A DNA stretch of 64,000 bases from Thuidium tamariscinum. Lineage: Eukaryota > Streptophyta > Bryopsida > Hypnales > Thuidiaceae. Under the pieces are notes generated by a model. It ran no database searches and had not been told where the DNA came from. It was given only the letters and a program-made list of their open reading frames with translations. The first letter of the stretch is position 1; every line of letters starts with the position of its first letter. The translations under genes were made by a program, and so were the position numbers. Location: NCBI GenBank assembly GCA_947034885.2, contig OX344750.2, positions 7,794,501 to 7,858,500 of the forward strand, given 5' to 3'. Shown piece after piece: positions 47,262-59,195 of the stretch.

Positions 47262-47280
47262 ACTCCCGGCAGACGCACCA
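47262..47280 (-). promoter_or_regulatory. Primer-binding site, complementary to a tRNA 3' end
   Basis: The + strand here reads ACTCCCGGCAGACGCACCA, which has the form of a tRNA 3' terminus (T-stem CCCGG, acceptor strand, CCA). From memory it fits plant tRNA-Gly(UCC). It lies 4 bp inside the right LTR and fixes the element's direction as minus. Confidence 0.8.
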
Positions 47281-47284
47281 AAAA

Positions 47285-50200
47285 TGTGAGCACTCTTAAC
47301 TTCACCCTCGAGCTAAGAGTTTTTCACACGGGTCCTGTGTCTAATTGAGTTTTCTTTCTAATTGGGTAAAAAAAGAAAGCCTTCCAAGCAATGAACTCTT
47401 TTAGTCACGTATTTTTAATGTTTCTAATCTAATTTTGTGGTTATGATTCTATCTTTATTAGTCTAAAATTCAACTAGTGATCCTACTCTATTCTATTTGA
47501 TAATTTTGCCTAACTCTAATTCCAAGCATTTGGTAAAAAGAAACTTAACAGTAAAACAATGAGAATGAAAATCAAATGTGAGTGGTTTACCTCCTCTGCG
47601 TACATCTCCATGGTCCCGTCGTCAAACATCATTATGTGTAAATATTCTCCTATGACCTCGCCATTGAAATCATCCCGGTTCTCCATCTAATCCATGATAA
47701 TTCTCACGTTGTTGGTCAATTAATTCTGTCCTGTTTTAATAGAACTAAATGTTATGTAGTGTTAATTTAATTGCGTAAATCCTTTAATTCCTAGATCCCG
47801 GTAATTAGAAAATACTGCAATTTAATTAGTCTACCTAGTTTGGTTAGCAAATGTTTTATTCCAAGGAAAGAGGTAAAAGTTAAAGTTTAGTTGTTTTAGT
47901 TGTTTTTCCCTTTGTTTCTAGATTAATATCCCAAAATCCAAATTGATTTAATCATTTAAATCGGAAATTGTCTCCAAATCTTTTCAAATCTAATTGATTT
48001 CTGGTTTTGTTTTAATTCTAAAGAAATTGGTTGGCAATTTGTTTGTTTCCCTTTGGCTTATTAGAATATTTTAATCAAAAAATCATCTTCAAATCTTTTC
48101 AAATCTAATTAATTTTTGAATTTGTGTTAATTTTAAAGAAATTGGTTGTCAATTTGTTTCTTTCTTTTTGGCTTATTAGACCTAATAAAACAAAACTAAC
48201 AAAATCCAAACCTTCTAAGAATCTATTTAATGACTAACTACCAAAAAATGTGGAACATTCCTAAAGAACGAGAATATTAGTAATAGTGTTATTCCTAAAG
48301 AAATTAGTTTTTTATTCCCAAGGGTCAACCCTAAAGAATAAGAATCTAGCTCTATAGTATTATTCCAAAAGAAATCAATTGTTTATTGTAAATTGCTTCA
48401 CGTGATGGTTTTCGTCACCTTAATCTTCCTAACTACATCTTCTTCTCTCTCATTCTTGCTTAGTATGTTTTTGCAAGTTTTTTGTGGAGAGATGCGGCTA
48501 TGGAGTTTAGGACATGTAGAAGATGATAAAGTATTTTGTGACTTCCAAATGTTGGATTTTAGTTTTAAAAAACAAAGGTGTGGCGTCAACTGCCAACCAA
48601 GTGTGAGATTAAAATCCAAGTTTTTGGAGTTTCAAACGTACTGTGAGTCCCTGGAATACTCCCTGTCCTCCCCAGTGACCCCCGACTCTCCCCAGCGACC
48701 CCTGACTCCCCAGCGACCCTAGCTCCCCAGCGACCCACTGGCTCCCGATACCCGGCTGTCCGCCCTGGTATGTGGCTGGTCCGCCCTTAAGTATGCTAGT
48801 CTGGTTCTTTAAACCAATTTCAAGTTGGAATCTTGGCTTATTTGGACATGCCTTTTAATTGGACATTCCTTGTAACTTTAGTAAGAATTTTGGAAGTTCC
48901 AATTTGGCAATAATTTAACGATATTCCCAGTGAGATTTTTGGGGAAATCCCTTTCCTAAGCAAATATGACTTGAAAGATAAGGTCCCTTCAAATGTTGCG
49001 GGTTCAAAGCTCCGTCGTCTCTTAAGGATTGTTGTATTTTGAGAGTTCTATATGCAAAAGGAGGTACACATGACAGTGTTTAACCGAACTTTCACACTTT
49101 AACTTCCCAAATTCATTAGTATTGCTGAGTTTTGTGGCCAAAGGAGGTACACATGACAGTGTTTAACTGAACTTTGGTACTCAACTTAGGAATGTCCAGT
49201 GTCTAGTGTCTCAACGAATCAGTACTCAAAAAGTTATGTGATCTAACGTATAAAAGTGACAATAAGTTGAAGGGGCCCTAAGCCTTCAAAGGTTCAACAA
49301 TTGAACTAGAAATAAAAAAACCTTGGCCAAGCACTTTGGTCCAAGGGGTACTCCGACCAAGTCGGTAGCACAAGAATGAAGCAACAAAGTGTCGGTGCGA
49401 GAAATAAGGGTACTGGCAACCTCGAGGAGGGCCCTTATATACCCGTGACCGGGCCCCTCTCGGTAATTGCCGGTGAAAACACTTTGTTACTTCCTACCCT
49501 AAACTACCCTAATGTAATTCCAAAATATTAGTTGTTTAATGGTGGAAATTTCTAAAAACATCCCCATTTTGTCAAAGAAATCTTGGCCAAATCAAATCCA
49601 AGATCTTAACCAAAAATATTTTGGAATTAACCCTAATCTATCTAGATATTTTGCAAATTAATCCAAAGTTATTTCGAAAATTGTCTTTCTTTAGCCCAAA
49701 GATGGCTTTTTACGCAAGAAAGAGATCTTGACCAAATCCAATCTTTGATTTTCCAAGAGATATTTCCAAAATCACCTCTAATTAACCGCATTTAACGATT
49801 AAAAAGTCAAACTAAGAGCTGACCCTCTCTATCTTTTAGGGAACAACTCGAAACGGAAAACCGTCTGCGCCATTGTCTTCAGAAGACCCCAATTAGCCTA
49901 AGGGACCCCTTACCCCTCACTCCTAGGCCATTTGCGCGCCCAAATTGGAATTACGGTAACCCCAATTAAAAGTCAAAAATCTAACTTTTAGGATTTGCGC
50001 AATTTGATGAATCTGTCAGGCTAGGGTTGTTAGGAATGTCCGTGAGAGTAAGGAATGACTCCTTATTTGCGACAATCGGACATCATTCGCTCCTGATACG
50101 CCGGTCAACCCGCCGCCAACTCGTAACTTCTAGTGAATTTCGATGTTGATGCCGGTTTTGGTAGTTGGGAATGTCGGAATGTCTTCAAACTTGACCGGGC

Positions 50201-51003
50201 GCTTATTAAGCACACAAAAACCTATCCTAATTTTTAGTGAGATTTTACCGCATCATATGTAATTTCTATGATTTTACGAACATTTCTATGTGCGGTTGAC
50301 TTCCCATGGAGTCAATGTGGAATTTCGGAAAAATCCGAAATAAATTGGGTAAAATCTAGGGCACTCCTAGATTCTTGGTGTAAGTCCCACGCAACCTTGC
50401 ACCTTTCTAATTTTAGCAATTTGGAATTACTTTGCCCAATTGGACAATTTAATTCCCGATGCCCGGGAATCTTGGACAATTGTTTGATTCTTGTTCGCTC
50501 TTGGCATGGCTCCTACCCTTGGAACACCTCTCTGTAGTCTTCAATCTCCGATCCTCCATTTTTTGCCTTGTGAAATTCGAATTCTCCAAATCCATTGTAG
50601 TGGTTTTACCTTCAAATTCAATTTATTCCAAAATTGAACTTAAGCCCTGGTAACTCTCCCACACTTGTAGTAGACTCTTTTAGCTTAGTCAGTATGTCTT
50701 ATGCATCCTTAAAAGGTTGACTTTGCACAGACATTCGCTAGGACTAACTAACTCTATTCTTTATTTCTCTCGGAATTACTAATTCTTCACATATACTTGC
50801 TTTGGAGACTTAGAATGATTCAAATTTCTAGCATTAGGAATTTTCCACCATCTAAGTTGGCTTTCCACCATTTTGGCATAGACTGACACCAAAACTCCCT
50901 CAACACTCTTTTTATGTCTTTTTCTTGAATATTTTGACTAATTTTCGCTATTTAATTGCGAAAAATGGACCCAGAGTCCTGAGTGCCATCTCGAGGGCTC
51001 ACA
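47285..51003 (-). repeat. LTR (right; 5' LTR in element orientation)
   Basis: 3719 bp, starts TGTGAGCACTC and ends GAGGGCTCACA, with the CCCTA duplication directly after. It represents the uninterrupted LTR. The inverted tips TGTGAGC/GCTCACA are perfect. Confidence 0.95.
49435..49441 (-). promoter_or_regulatory. LTR TATA box (right, 5' LTR)
   Basis: TATATAA on the minus strand in GGGTATATAAGGGCCC, about 1.56 kb into the LTR in element direction. The likely transcription start of the retrotransposon follows within the LTR, leaving roughly 2.1 kb of R-U5. Confidence 0.5.
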
Positions 51004-51008
51004 CCCTA
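51004..51008. repeat. 5-bp target-site duplication CCCTA (right)
   Basis: Partner of 34385-34389. Confidence 0.9.
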
Positions 51009-51281
51009 CTTAACCTTAAAAACTTGTATAACAACTACAACACCTTCCTTTTAAAAGCAAGGAATAATATACTATTATGTAGTCAAATTTGGGAATGTAG
51101 AAAGCATCATGATAGTGAACATGTTTTCACATATCTATTTAATCAAAGTAGACAATACCTTGTTGTCAATGAAAGTATTAAATACATAGCATTTCTAAAA
51201 CTTGTCAACACTTCAACTCTCCTTTCCTAAACATCTTGCAGGAAAATAGTAACTACCTACACTAGTGTTGTTTCAATGAGA

Positions 51282-52211
51282 TTAACCCCTAAAGGACTAA
51301 AGTCCCCTCGAGGGACACTTGGAATTTCGGGCAGGCTTGTGTGACTTGAATTTTTTATATTATTTTTTGAAACTTTTTTTGAAGATAGGAAATCAGATTA
51401 GCTTTCCAAAAATATAATTTTTATTTCAATTGGTGCTTGGAAGCAAAAGTTATGCCATTATAAGTCCAAAAAGCAGTTCACCGAGCAGAAAAAAAAAACC
51501 ACAAAAAAAATTATTTTTTTATTTTTTATTTTTTTTCTTGAAGATTTTGTTTTGTTCTACATCTGAAGCTTTGTTTCATTTTATTTGGACTAATAATGAG
51601 AAATTTACGGACAATCTTGAATTTCGGGCAATCTAAGCACCTTCTTCAAAAAATAACTTACAAAATTCATTTTTGAATGCAATTTTTCAAATTTTTCAAA
51701 TTTTCTTTTTTGATAGGGTTTAGGATGTTTGCAAGAACAAGCTCACCGTTGGGATCATGGTTTTTCAATTCCATCTTAAAGTTATTAACAACTTAGTGTT
51801 TTGTTCAATCTTGGACCTACTTCTACTTAAGAATTTTTTAATGAATGAAAATCAAGTAGTAGTTTTTTGAAATTTTTTTCCCTAATTCCCAACTCAAATG
51901 TTCAACATAATAAATTTTAACTTCATGGTCCATAGTGCAAAAAAATTCAACAAATGGCAATCAAAGTCATCTGAAATTGCAAGTCAGAGTTCAAAAAAAC
52001 TTTTTTTTCCAACTTTGAATGCTAATATCTTCCAATCGGTACGGTCAAACTTCATGAAATTTTTACCATATGATCTCAGACAAGTAATTTACAAGATCCT
52101 ACGGTTAGATTTTAATAAAATTGTTTTTTTGTTTTTTTGGGAGGAAGTAGCAAACATGACAGTTTTGAGTGGTTTTCAAGCCAGAAAATACCTTAGTCCT
52201 TTAGGGGTTAA
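51282..52211. mobile_element. TTAA-bounded element, class C relative (930 bp)
   Basis: It starts TTAACCCCTAAAGGACTAA and ends TTAGTCCTTTAGGGGTTAA, a perfect 19-bp TIR including TTAA, the best TIR of all TTAA elements here. The interior is related to class C (AAGATCCTACGGTTA near AAGATCCTATGGTTA, and GACAGTTTTGAGTGGTTTT). Non-coding. Confidence 0.85.
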
Positions 52212-52868
52212 AAAAAGGATTACTCACAAAATCTAATAAAAATAAATAGATAAAGTGCGACAGTTACATAGGTATTGCAAACAGACTTACTTCATCACCA
52301 GAGCATGCTCCTATAACCAAACATTCCATATTGGATTGTCACCTCCACATATCTCTATCTTTCATTCCTATCAATAAAAATGTCAAATAATAAATTCAGA
52401 GAATTTTATAAAAACAAAAAGTCTCAACATTCAATGTGCTACTAAAAGTGGCTTATCTTTGAACATGGACTTTCATATAGAAATGCATCAGCATAAACAA
52501 GTACATACTTCTTTTATATAAAACATATTCAATAGCTTGCTGAGCTTCATGATTGAGCTAAGAAAATTAAGACTTGTATTTGTAAGAACAAAACAACAAA
52601 TCAACACTTTTAAATATAAAAGCATATTGTCTTTCAATCACTATATCATATTGTAGTTAGACCTTACTTTTTCAAAATCTCTACTTTATCTTTTATAGAA
52701 CTCTAAAGAGACAATTATTCTTTAAGAATAAAAATAAATAGACTAATAGATTTAAAATTTAAAAAATTATTATAAAAAATATTAGGGGGATATTATTGCA
52801 AGGGCAGTAATAATAGAAATAATAGAAATTAAAAAAATAAAAATGATAAGTCACAATCCTTTGTAAAG
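52212..52868. other. AT-rich spacer, nothing recognised
   Basis: No gene or element seen between the TTAA element and the hAT-like element. Confidence 0.4.
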
Positions 52869-53239
52869 GACTATGACCAGCGGTGCTATTCTGTGAGCTT
52901 GTGAGTGTGAGCTTGTGAGCGTAGAGCAGGGATTCTGTGAGCACAGAGCTTAAAATTTTGAAGAAGCATTATAAAACTTAATTTTATTCATTAAAATTGA
53001 TTCCCTCTTAAAATTTGAATCAAAATTTTTTATTTCTAATAAATTTTAGTACCTATTTTTATAGACCTATTATTGTGGACCTATTACCGTGGTTATGTTG
53101 AAATTGGATGAAGATTCTAATTTTCAATCTTACTTAAAAGTATACATTACAAAAATGAAGAACTCAATTGATATGAAAAATAAATAAATATGGAATTAAG
53201 TTAATATAGAGTATTAGTTGATCATTATCCTATAATAAT

Positions 53240-53690
53240 GTAGATCTTTTTGAGGCCTAGGGAAAGGTACTAATGATTTTTATTGATGTATTATTATTAC
53301 AGTTCTTTAGATTTTAGAAAAAAAATTTGTTGATAAAAATCTTTGCTACATTAAATTTTATTTTGGTTGATCATGTCTTGTAGCATTATAAGTCTTCTCA
53401 AGGCCAATAGGAGGGCATCAATTATTCCCTCTTCATTTTTAAGTCAATGGACTTGTTTAAATTTTAGAAAAAAATTTGTTTGTATGATTTCATTATAAAT
53501 GGAAAGAATTTAGTTGCACCAAATTTCATTTTGTTTGAGTATTTTATAGTAGAGTAGGTCTTCTCAAAGGCCAATGTAGGCACCTACAATTTTGTCTTAA
53601 TACATAAATAATGGAACTTGTTAAGATTTGAAAAAAAATACTTGATTGATAGGGATTACTTTTGTAAAGAATGAACTTTGTTACACAAGA
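53240..53690. repeat. About 175-bp imperfect tandem repeat
   Basis: Blocks beginning TTAGATTTTAGAAAAAAAAT and containing TCTTCTCAAGGCCAATAGG or TCTTCTCAAAGGCCAATG recur two to three times inside the hAT-like element. Confidence 0.6.
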
Positions 53691-53803
53691 TTACTGATTA
53701 ATTGATTCATTATCCTCTTGTTCATCCAATGAAGGGATTCATTTCTTCTTTCTTGATCCAATGGTTGTTTATTTATTATCTTGAAACAATATTTGTCAAG
53801 CTT

Positions 53804-54058
53804 TGCTAAATTTTTGTGAACACTTTCCTTGGTCTTGCTTCCTAGTACCCCTCGGTGCCGAGAGGAGTCCCACAGCTCCTATAAAATTATTATTGCAATT
53901 TTTTTTTTGGCCGAGTGACTCTCCTCGGCGCCGAGGGAAGTCCCACAATTGCGGGAGAAAAAAGAATTTTTTTTAATCAGAGTTGTGGGACTCCACTTAG
54001 TGCTAAGGGGTATCAAGAAGCAAGACTAAGGAGAGTGTTCACAAAAATCTAAATTTGT
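53804..54058. mobile_element. Palindromic MITE nested in the hAT-like element (~255 bp)
   Basis: Arms of about 70 bp: left AAATTTTTGTGAACACTTTC to GAGGAGTCCCACA and right TGTGGGACTCC to GAGTGTTCACAAAAATC, pairing at most positions. The loop repeats the CTCGGCGCCGAG...GTCCCACA module. Confidence 0.65.
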
Positions 54059-54336
54059 AAAATAACCTCATTTGATTTCAAAAAAATTATAATTAGTCAC
54101 TAATTTTTTTTCTTCATAAAATCTAGCAAAGTACAATAAACGGTAAAACAAAGTTATTCAAGGGACCATGGTAATAGGTCCACGATAATAGTTCCACGGT
54201 AATAAGCACTAAAATTTACCAAAGTTAATGAAATTTGGCCGAAAATTTTAGATGGAATCTTCAAAAAATTGTGTAGGCTCACAGGCTCACAAGCTCACGC
54301 TCACAGGCTCACAAAATAGCAACCCTGGGACTATGA

Positions 54337-56080
54337 CTAGTCATTTTGAGGATTATAAATAGACATAGAAAAAAACACTTTGGCATTGTGTAGAATACTC
54401 CTTGTACATATATATATATATAAAGTGTTTCTATCTTTTTGTCTTCTTAAAAGTTGTTGTGTATTAATGTTAGGGTTTTGTACTTATTTGCTTATTTGTA
54501 TTGCCATTATTGATCCTAAAACCTAAAAAGGGTGTTCTGAGTGATTGTCAAACACTAGAAAACTTATTTTTTCAAAAGATGTGGATTGTAATTATTGTTA
54601 CAAAATCAAAAGTGTGTCTTTGTCAATTGTAATCAATTTTGTGCCAAATAAGCTTAGTTTTGTAATCACTAAGAATATGTTATGAGTAACTTGAGAAATT
54701 TAAGCTTTAGACAAAACACAAGATTACAAACCTATTTAGCAAAGTTGCTGTGAAATTTGGCTATGGAAGCTTGGATTAGACTATAAATTGCTAAGTTTTC
54801 AATTTGTGGATGTGGGAGAAACGTTGAAAAGTGGAGTAAAGATTTTTTTTGCTTATATCATGGATTGTAAGTATTTTTTTGAATCCTATCTTTCTTAAAT
54901 CTTGATTAATTTTTGTTGTTTTGGTATAGCTATTCTTCCTGCAAACACAAAAGATGCACTGAATCCTTCATAACTGTGGATGTGGTGAAAAAAGGAATTA
55001 ATTGCAATTTAGAAACAACAATAAATGCGAGATTGTGTACAGTGATTTGATTATCAATAGTTTTCAAGGACTTGTTCAAACTTAGGTGCAATACAAAATT
55101 TGGCACTTAAACATGACAAATCCAAAACCTTGGGATTCCCAATTCTTTTGTCTAAGATGATACATGCCTTCTCATCCTTGCTATATTGTTCAAATTAGGC
55201 CTCATAATTGAATATTGAAATTTTAACTTACAATGGTTGTAGAGAATCTCTAATGACGATAAGGATCTCATACTAAACTTGTGTATGTCAAAGACAAGTG
55301 GTGTAAGCTTTACAAAGGATAAACTAGGTGTTAGTTCCCTTTGCAACAGTGCTTGAACAGCTTGCCACATGGAATTTGAGAGTTTGGCCACATCTAGTGA
55401 AAGTTTTTGGCATTTGATCATGTAAGGCAATATCAATTTGAGTAATTAATTCAATTTGATCCTAAGTCAAGGATATAAATTGTAGTTAATTAATGGGTTT
55501 TTTTTGGTTGCAATTTGATGGTTTACTGTTGTATTTGTGAATTGAAAAAGAGGTTGAATCTAGAAGTTGGAAATTTATGAGGGCATTTGTGGTCCAAACT
55601 TGAGTTGGCTCCATGATAAGTTAAATTTATTTTGGATTGTCTTATTCAATAGATTAAAGGTTTGTATAGAGCCTTGAAATAATCTGCATGAATTTTGTAC
55701 AGGCTTAATTTCATAAGATAAACATTGATAGCTTCTTATTAGAAGAAGCCATGAGCATTGTTTTGTTCTTCATTCACTATATTTGGTCATTTGCTAGTTG
55801 AAGTATTTTAGGTGATTAATATGATTTATGGTGCTTTGGAAGTTGTGAGAGCTATTTGTACATCCATGTACCCTTTGCAGATGTAGTTAGGTCTTGTCTT
55901 TTGAATAAGCATTACCATTCTAAAGAACAAGTCTAAAATTTTAGGTGCATTATTCCTCATCTTATTTGTAAGATTGCTAGTGTTACAGCTCCTAAGAAGT
56001 TATTCATCTAGTGTCCCAAATTGAATTTTAATTTGGAATTTTGAAGGCTTGATTTCAGTTGATTGAATCCAATCAAGAAT
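54337..56080. other. AT-rich intergenic, no gene recognised
   Basis: Contains a (TA)n run at 54409-54422. Frames such as 55436-55152 (-) show no recognisable protein. Confidence 0.35.
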
Positions 56081-56278
56081 TTATATATGTGTAACCTATA
56101 GGGAAATCTTGTGCATGAGTTAACATTGAATGTTCAAGTGATTAATGGTACAATTGTAACTTTATAATATTTTTTTTTGTTCAATTACATCGATCATTTT
56201 AGATTAGTTTAACATCAATCACTCTAAACATTCAATGTTAACTCATACACAATTTTTCCTTGCAAGTACATATATAGC
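56081..56278. mobile_element. Hairpin MITE (~200 bp)
   Basis: The left arm around GAGTTAACATTGAATGTT (56117 on) pairs with AACATTCAATGTTAACTC (56226 on). Pairing extends through TCTTGTGCATGAG / CTCATACACAA and ends in TATATGT / ACATATA. Internal spacer about 70 bp. Superfamily not determined. Confidence 0.6.
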
Positions 56279-58549
56279 TTATTCAAATTTCAAAATGCAA
56301 TAGGTATAGATTGACTACCACATTTGATCTAAATATTAAAAAAAATTAATCAAAGAATTATTTGTATTATTTTCAAAGTATTATCTTGTGATGATTAGAT
56401 TTAGAGCATTTTTGCATTTGAAAAATTGACCAAAACTTGAAATTTTGACTTGAATATTCAACTTCCTTTTAGAATACTATGTAGGATTGGGATTGCACTC
56501 ATATGTCCATAGCATTATTGAAGGACATGCCACAAAAGTTTTGCCTTTGGATATATGAGTGAAAATTATTTTGTACTATTGAATATCAATTGTACGTAAA
56601 TTTCATTAAACTCTAAAAAACAAGTAACTTTAGCCATAATACATTAGACTATTTGACCATTTCTTCAATTTAAGAATCCCTATACTATAGTTGGATTTTA
56701 GGGAAGTAGACAAAAATAATCTAGACTACACATGTAGAATCAACAATGTCTAAAATGGCAAGCATCAAATGCAAAACTCAATCTCTAGTTTCAATTTAAT
56801 ACTTCAATTACTAAATAAATACTTAAGGCTCAATTATCTCTAGTAGAAAAAATGGTTGTATTGAATATGAGAATTTTTTGATATTACAAAATACACCTAT
56901 TCATTAGAAATCAAGACCTGTATAATTCTAAGGGGTTGATGCATGTACCACCAAAGACTATTTACGGTGGTACTTTGCCACCTTCATCACTTGCTTTTCC
57001 TTTGACCATTTCCAATAGCCTACTCTTAATGGTTTCGCCATCACTCTTGCATTTAAGTCTTCAATCACCTTCCTCAAATGCTTCTTCATTACATCAACAA
57101 TAGGAAATTAATGTACCGACAATTGAAAAGATTCATCATCTTCAATAGTTTGTGGTGACTCTATTTTATAGTTTGTGGTGACTCTATTTTGTACCCTCTT
57201 CACGTATTATTCCTTTTCATGTCTCAATGACTTCAAGTGTATACATCAAGAGCAAATCCCTATTTTCTTCTATAGGACCATCAACATCATCCTTGTCTAC
57301 TTCTTCAATTCCTTTGTTCCTACTTAATTTATCTCCAATTCGATGTTCTTTTCCTCCTTAAGTACCTTAAATGAAGTTTCAAAAACTTATAGATTTTTCT
57401 TTGATCCCATTTATGATTTTTATTCCCCAATTTTACTTCTTGTAGTGTTTTTGAGGCAATTCTTTAGATTCCTCTACAGGCACTACCTAATTTTTAACTT
57501 GCTCATAATTGTCTAATATTATTCTATGTTGAATGCCTATTTTTGCAACCACAAAGCTCTCTTTTTATATTGTTTATTCTTATAGTAACAAACATGAGGA
57601 GCAAAAACTTGAGTGTAGGAAAATGTATGTATTTACACAATTTTCTCGAAGTACAACTTAGATTTGAGGCTCCTTCATATTGCCCTCTTCCTCCACCTCC
57701 AAATTTTCCTCCTTGTTTGCAACTTCTTGTTCCATTTTTTCTTCCCCACACTTGGCATAGAATTTGAAATGTCTCTTGGATATTTGTTGCCCCCCATGTC
57801 ACAAATAATGTACTAACATCATTGTTATGGTGGTGTATTTCAAATTCAAAAACATCCAATTAATTATATTCTAACAAAAGCCTTCAATTGCACATAAAAA
57901 TATTGAAAATTGAGTATCCCCAAAACAATTTCTACACTACCAAAAGACCTTACAAGAAAGAAGACTTTCAACATATTGTTAATCTATTTACTCAATTAGA
58001 TTAAGGTAATTTAATTGGTGCTTTTAAAGACTAGCACTAATAAAAACTTGTATTTTAAATGACAGATTTTAGGTGACATCCAATGTAGCAACTCGTGTTT
58101 TTATGTCCAAACTAATGTTTGCCATAACATCTTAACCGTTTACATATTCTATTACTTGCTAAACCTACTTCCATCCCTAATACTCTTGATTTTGCCACCC
58201 TTTTCATCCATTGCCACTATTTTTTCGGACTTGTCAAATATGGGTCTCAACAAAATGGTTATAGTTGATTACATAGGTCAGTAGGTCACAACTATGGGGA
58301 CAATCATGCTTATGGGTGCTTTTACCTTAAGACTATCAAATAAATGAACATTAATTATTTGTATAATTCTCTAGCAAATGGAAAACCAAGAAAATTTGAA
58401 CCAATTAAAATCACTTGTGTCCAAAAGTAATGCTCATGCACCATCCTAAAAAAAGTTCGAAGAATAGATAACTCTTCACCTGACGATTTTACTTTGGTCT
58501 TCTTTGCTCCACTACCTACGTCGTCACACATTAGGTTGGTGTGAGGGGA
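56279..58549. other. AT-rich intergenic, no gene recognised
   Basis: A 20-bp unit TTGTGGTGACTCTATTTT is duplicated at about 57149-57190. The frames at 57524-57859 on both strands are not recognised. Confidence 0.35.
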
Positions 58550-58552
58550 TTA

Positions 58553-58961
58553 GGGGCACTTCTCATTTAGGGCCTGGACCTCCAGAATCTGGAGGTCCAG
58601 GTAGTTCCCATTAGAGGAAAGGGGGAGCTGGACCTCTAAGCCTCCTCCAGCCTCCAAGCAATTAGGAAGAACAGAGCTAGAGGGGCCGGACTCTCCACCT
58701 AGACCCCCCTTTTGCCACACTTCGACAAATGTGCTTCACTTTTTAGGCTAAATTTCTTCTTACTCACTGCACTTAGTTAGAATTTCCTCTTACTTATTGC
58801 GCTTACAACTGGAAACCATCTTTTCAGTTGGGAGAGGAGAGGCATGCACTCCCTCTAGGCCCTGGAGGTCAAAGGGAGTGGGAAAGCCACCGAAGGTCCA
58901 AGCCCCCTTCCAGCTCCCCATCCGGCCCCTAGACCTCTAGAGGCCTAATGAGAAGCGACCC
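58553..58961. mobile_element. Tourist/PIF-Harbinger-type MITE (409 bp)
   Basis: TTA flanks both ends (58550-58552, 58962-58964). TIRs GGGGCACTTCTCATTTAGGG and GGGTCGCTTCTCATTAGG match closely. The interior is GC-rich, with AGGTCCAG/CTGGACCT-type inverted words (CTGGACCTCCAG ATCTGGAGGTCCAG). Confidence 0.75.
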
Positions 58962-59195
58962 TTAGCCCTCCCTTTATCCTTGACCTAAAACCTATACAAT
59001 TCTATTTAACCAATAACCATATAGAATTATCGATTAAATAGATAGATTTGGTGGATGTTGATGATTACTATGTAGAATTGCAGTATAATATAGTGGTAAT
59101 TTATAGTAGAATGTCTTTACCGCCCATTCAATTAATCCGTGTATGTGTTACTCATAGATAGTGTGGATTTGACATTATGGAGAATTTACTCACTT

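Larger units (their letters stand above)
34390..51003 (-). mobile_element. Large non-autonomous LTR retrotransposon (Ty3/gypsy-like gag-protease, no polymerase)
   Basis: A 16.6-kb element bounded by CCCTA duplications, with LTRs 34390-38968 and 47285-51003 that start TG and end CA. Coding runs on the minus strand: primer site, broken ORF1, gag with zinc knuckles, retropepsin, then an unknown ORF3. In the 8.3-kb interior I find no reverse transcriptase (no YxDD region), RNase H or integrase on either strand. No polypurine tract is evident next to the 3' LTR (38969 onward). Very long LTRs plus an ORF before gag recall the Tat/Ogre branch of Ty3/gypsy; that placement is inference. It must have been moved by enzymes of another element. 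Confidence 0.9.
52877..54328. mobile_element. hAT-like non-autonomous element (1452 bp) with 8-bp target duplication
   Basis: GACTATGA stands at 52869-52876 and 54329-54336. The ends are CCAGCGGTGCTATTCTGTGAG and the inverse of CCAGGGTTGCTATTTTGTGAG, followed inward on both sides by tandem GTGAGC/GTGAGT words, typical subterminal repeats of hAT elements. The interior has no transposase; it holds an approximately 175-bp tandem repeat and a nested palindrome. Confidence 0.85.

Noticed and set aside
47262..47280. tRNA gene
   Set aside because: Only the 3' 19 bases of a tRNA are present; position at the LTR makes it a primer site.
51282..51300. Telomere-like CCCTAAA motif
   Set aside because: Occurs once per element tip as part of the TIR, never in tandem, so not an interstitial telomere array.
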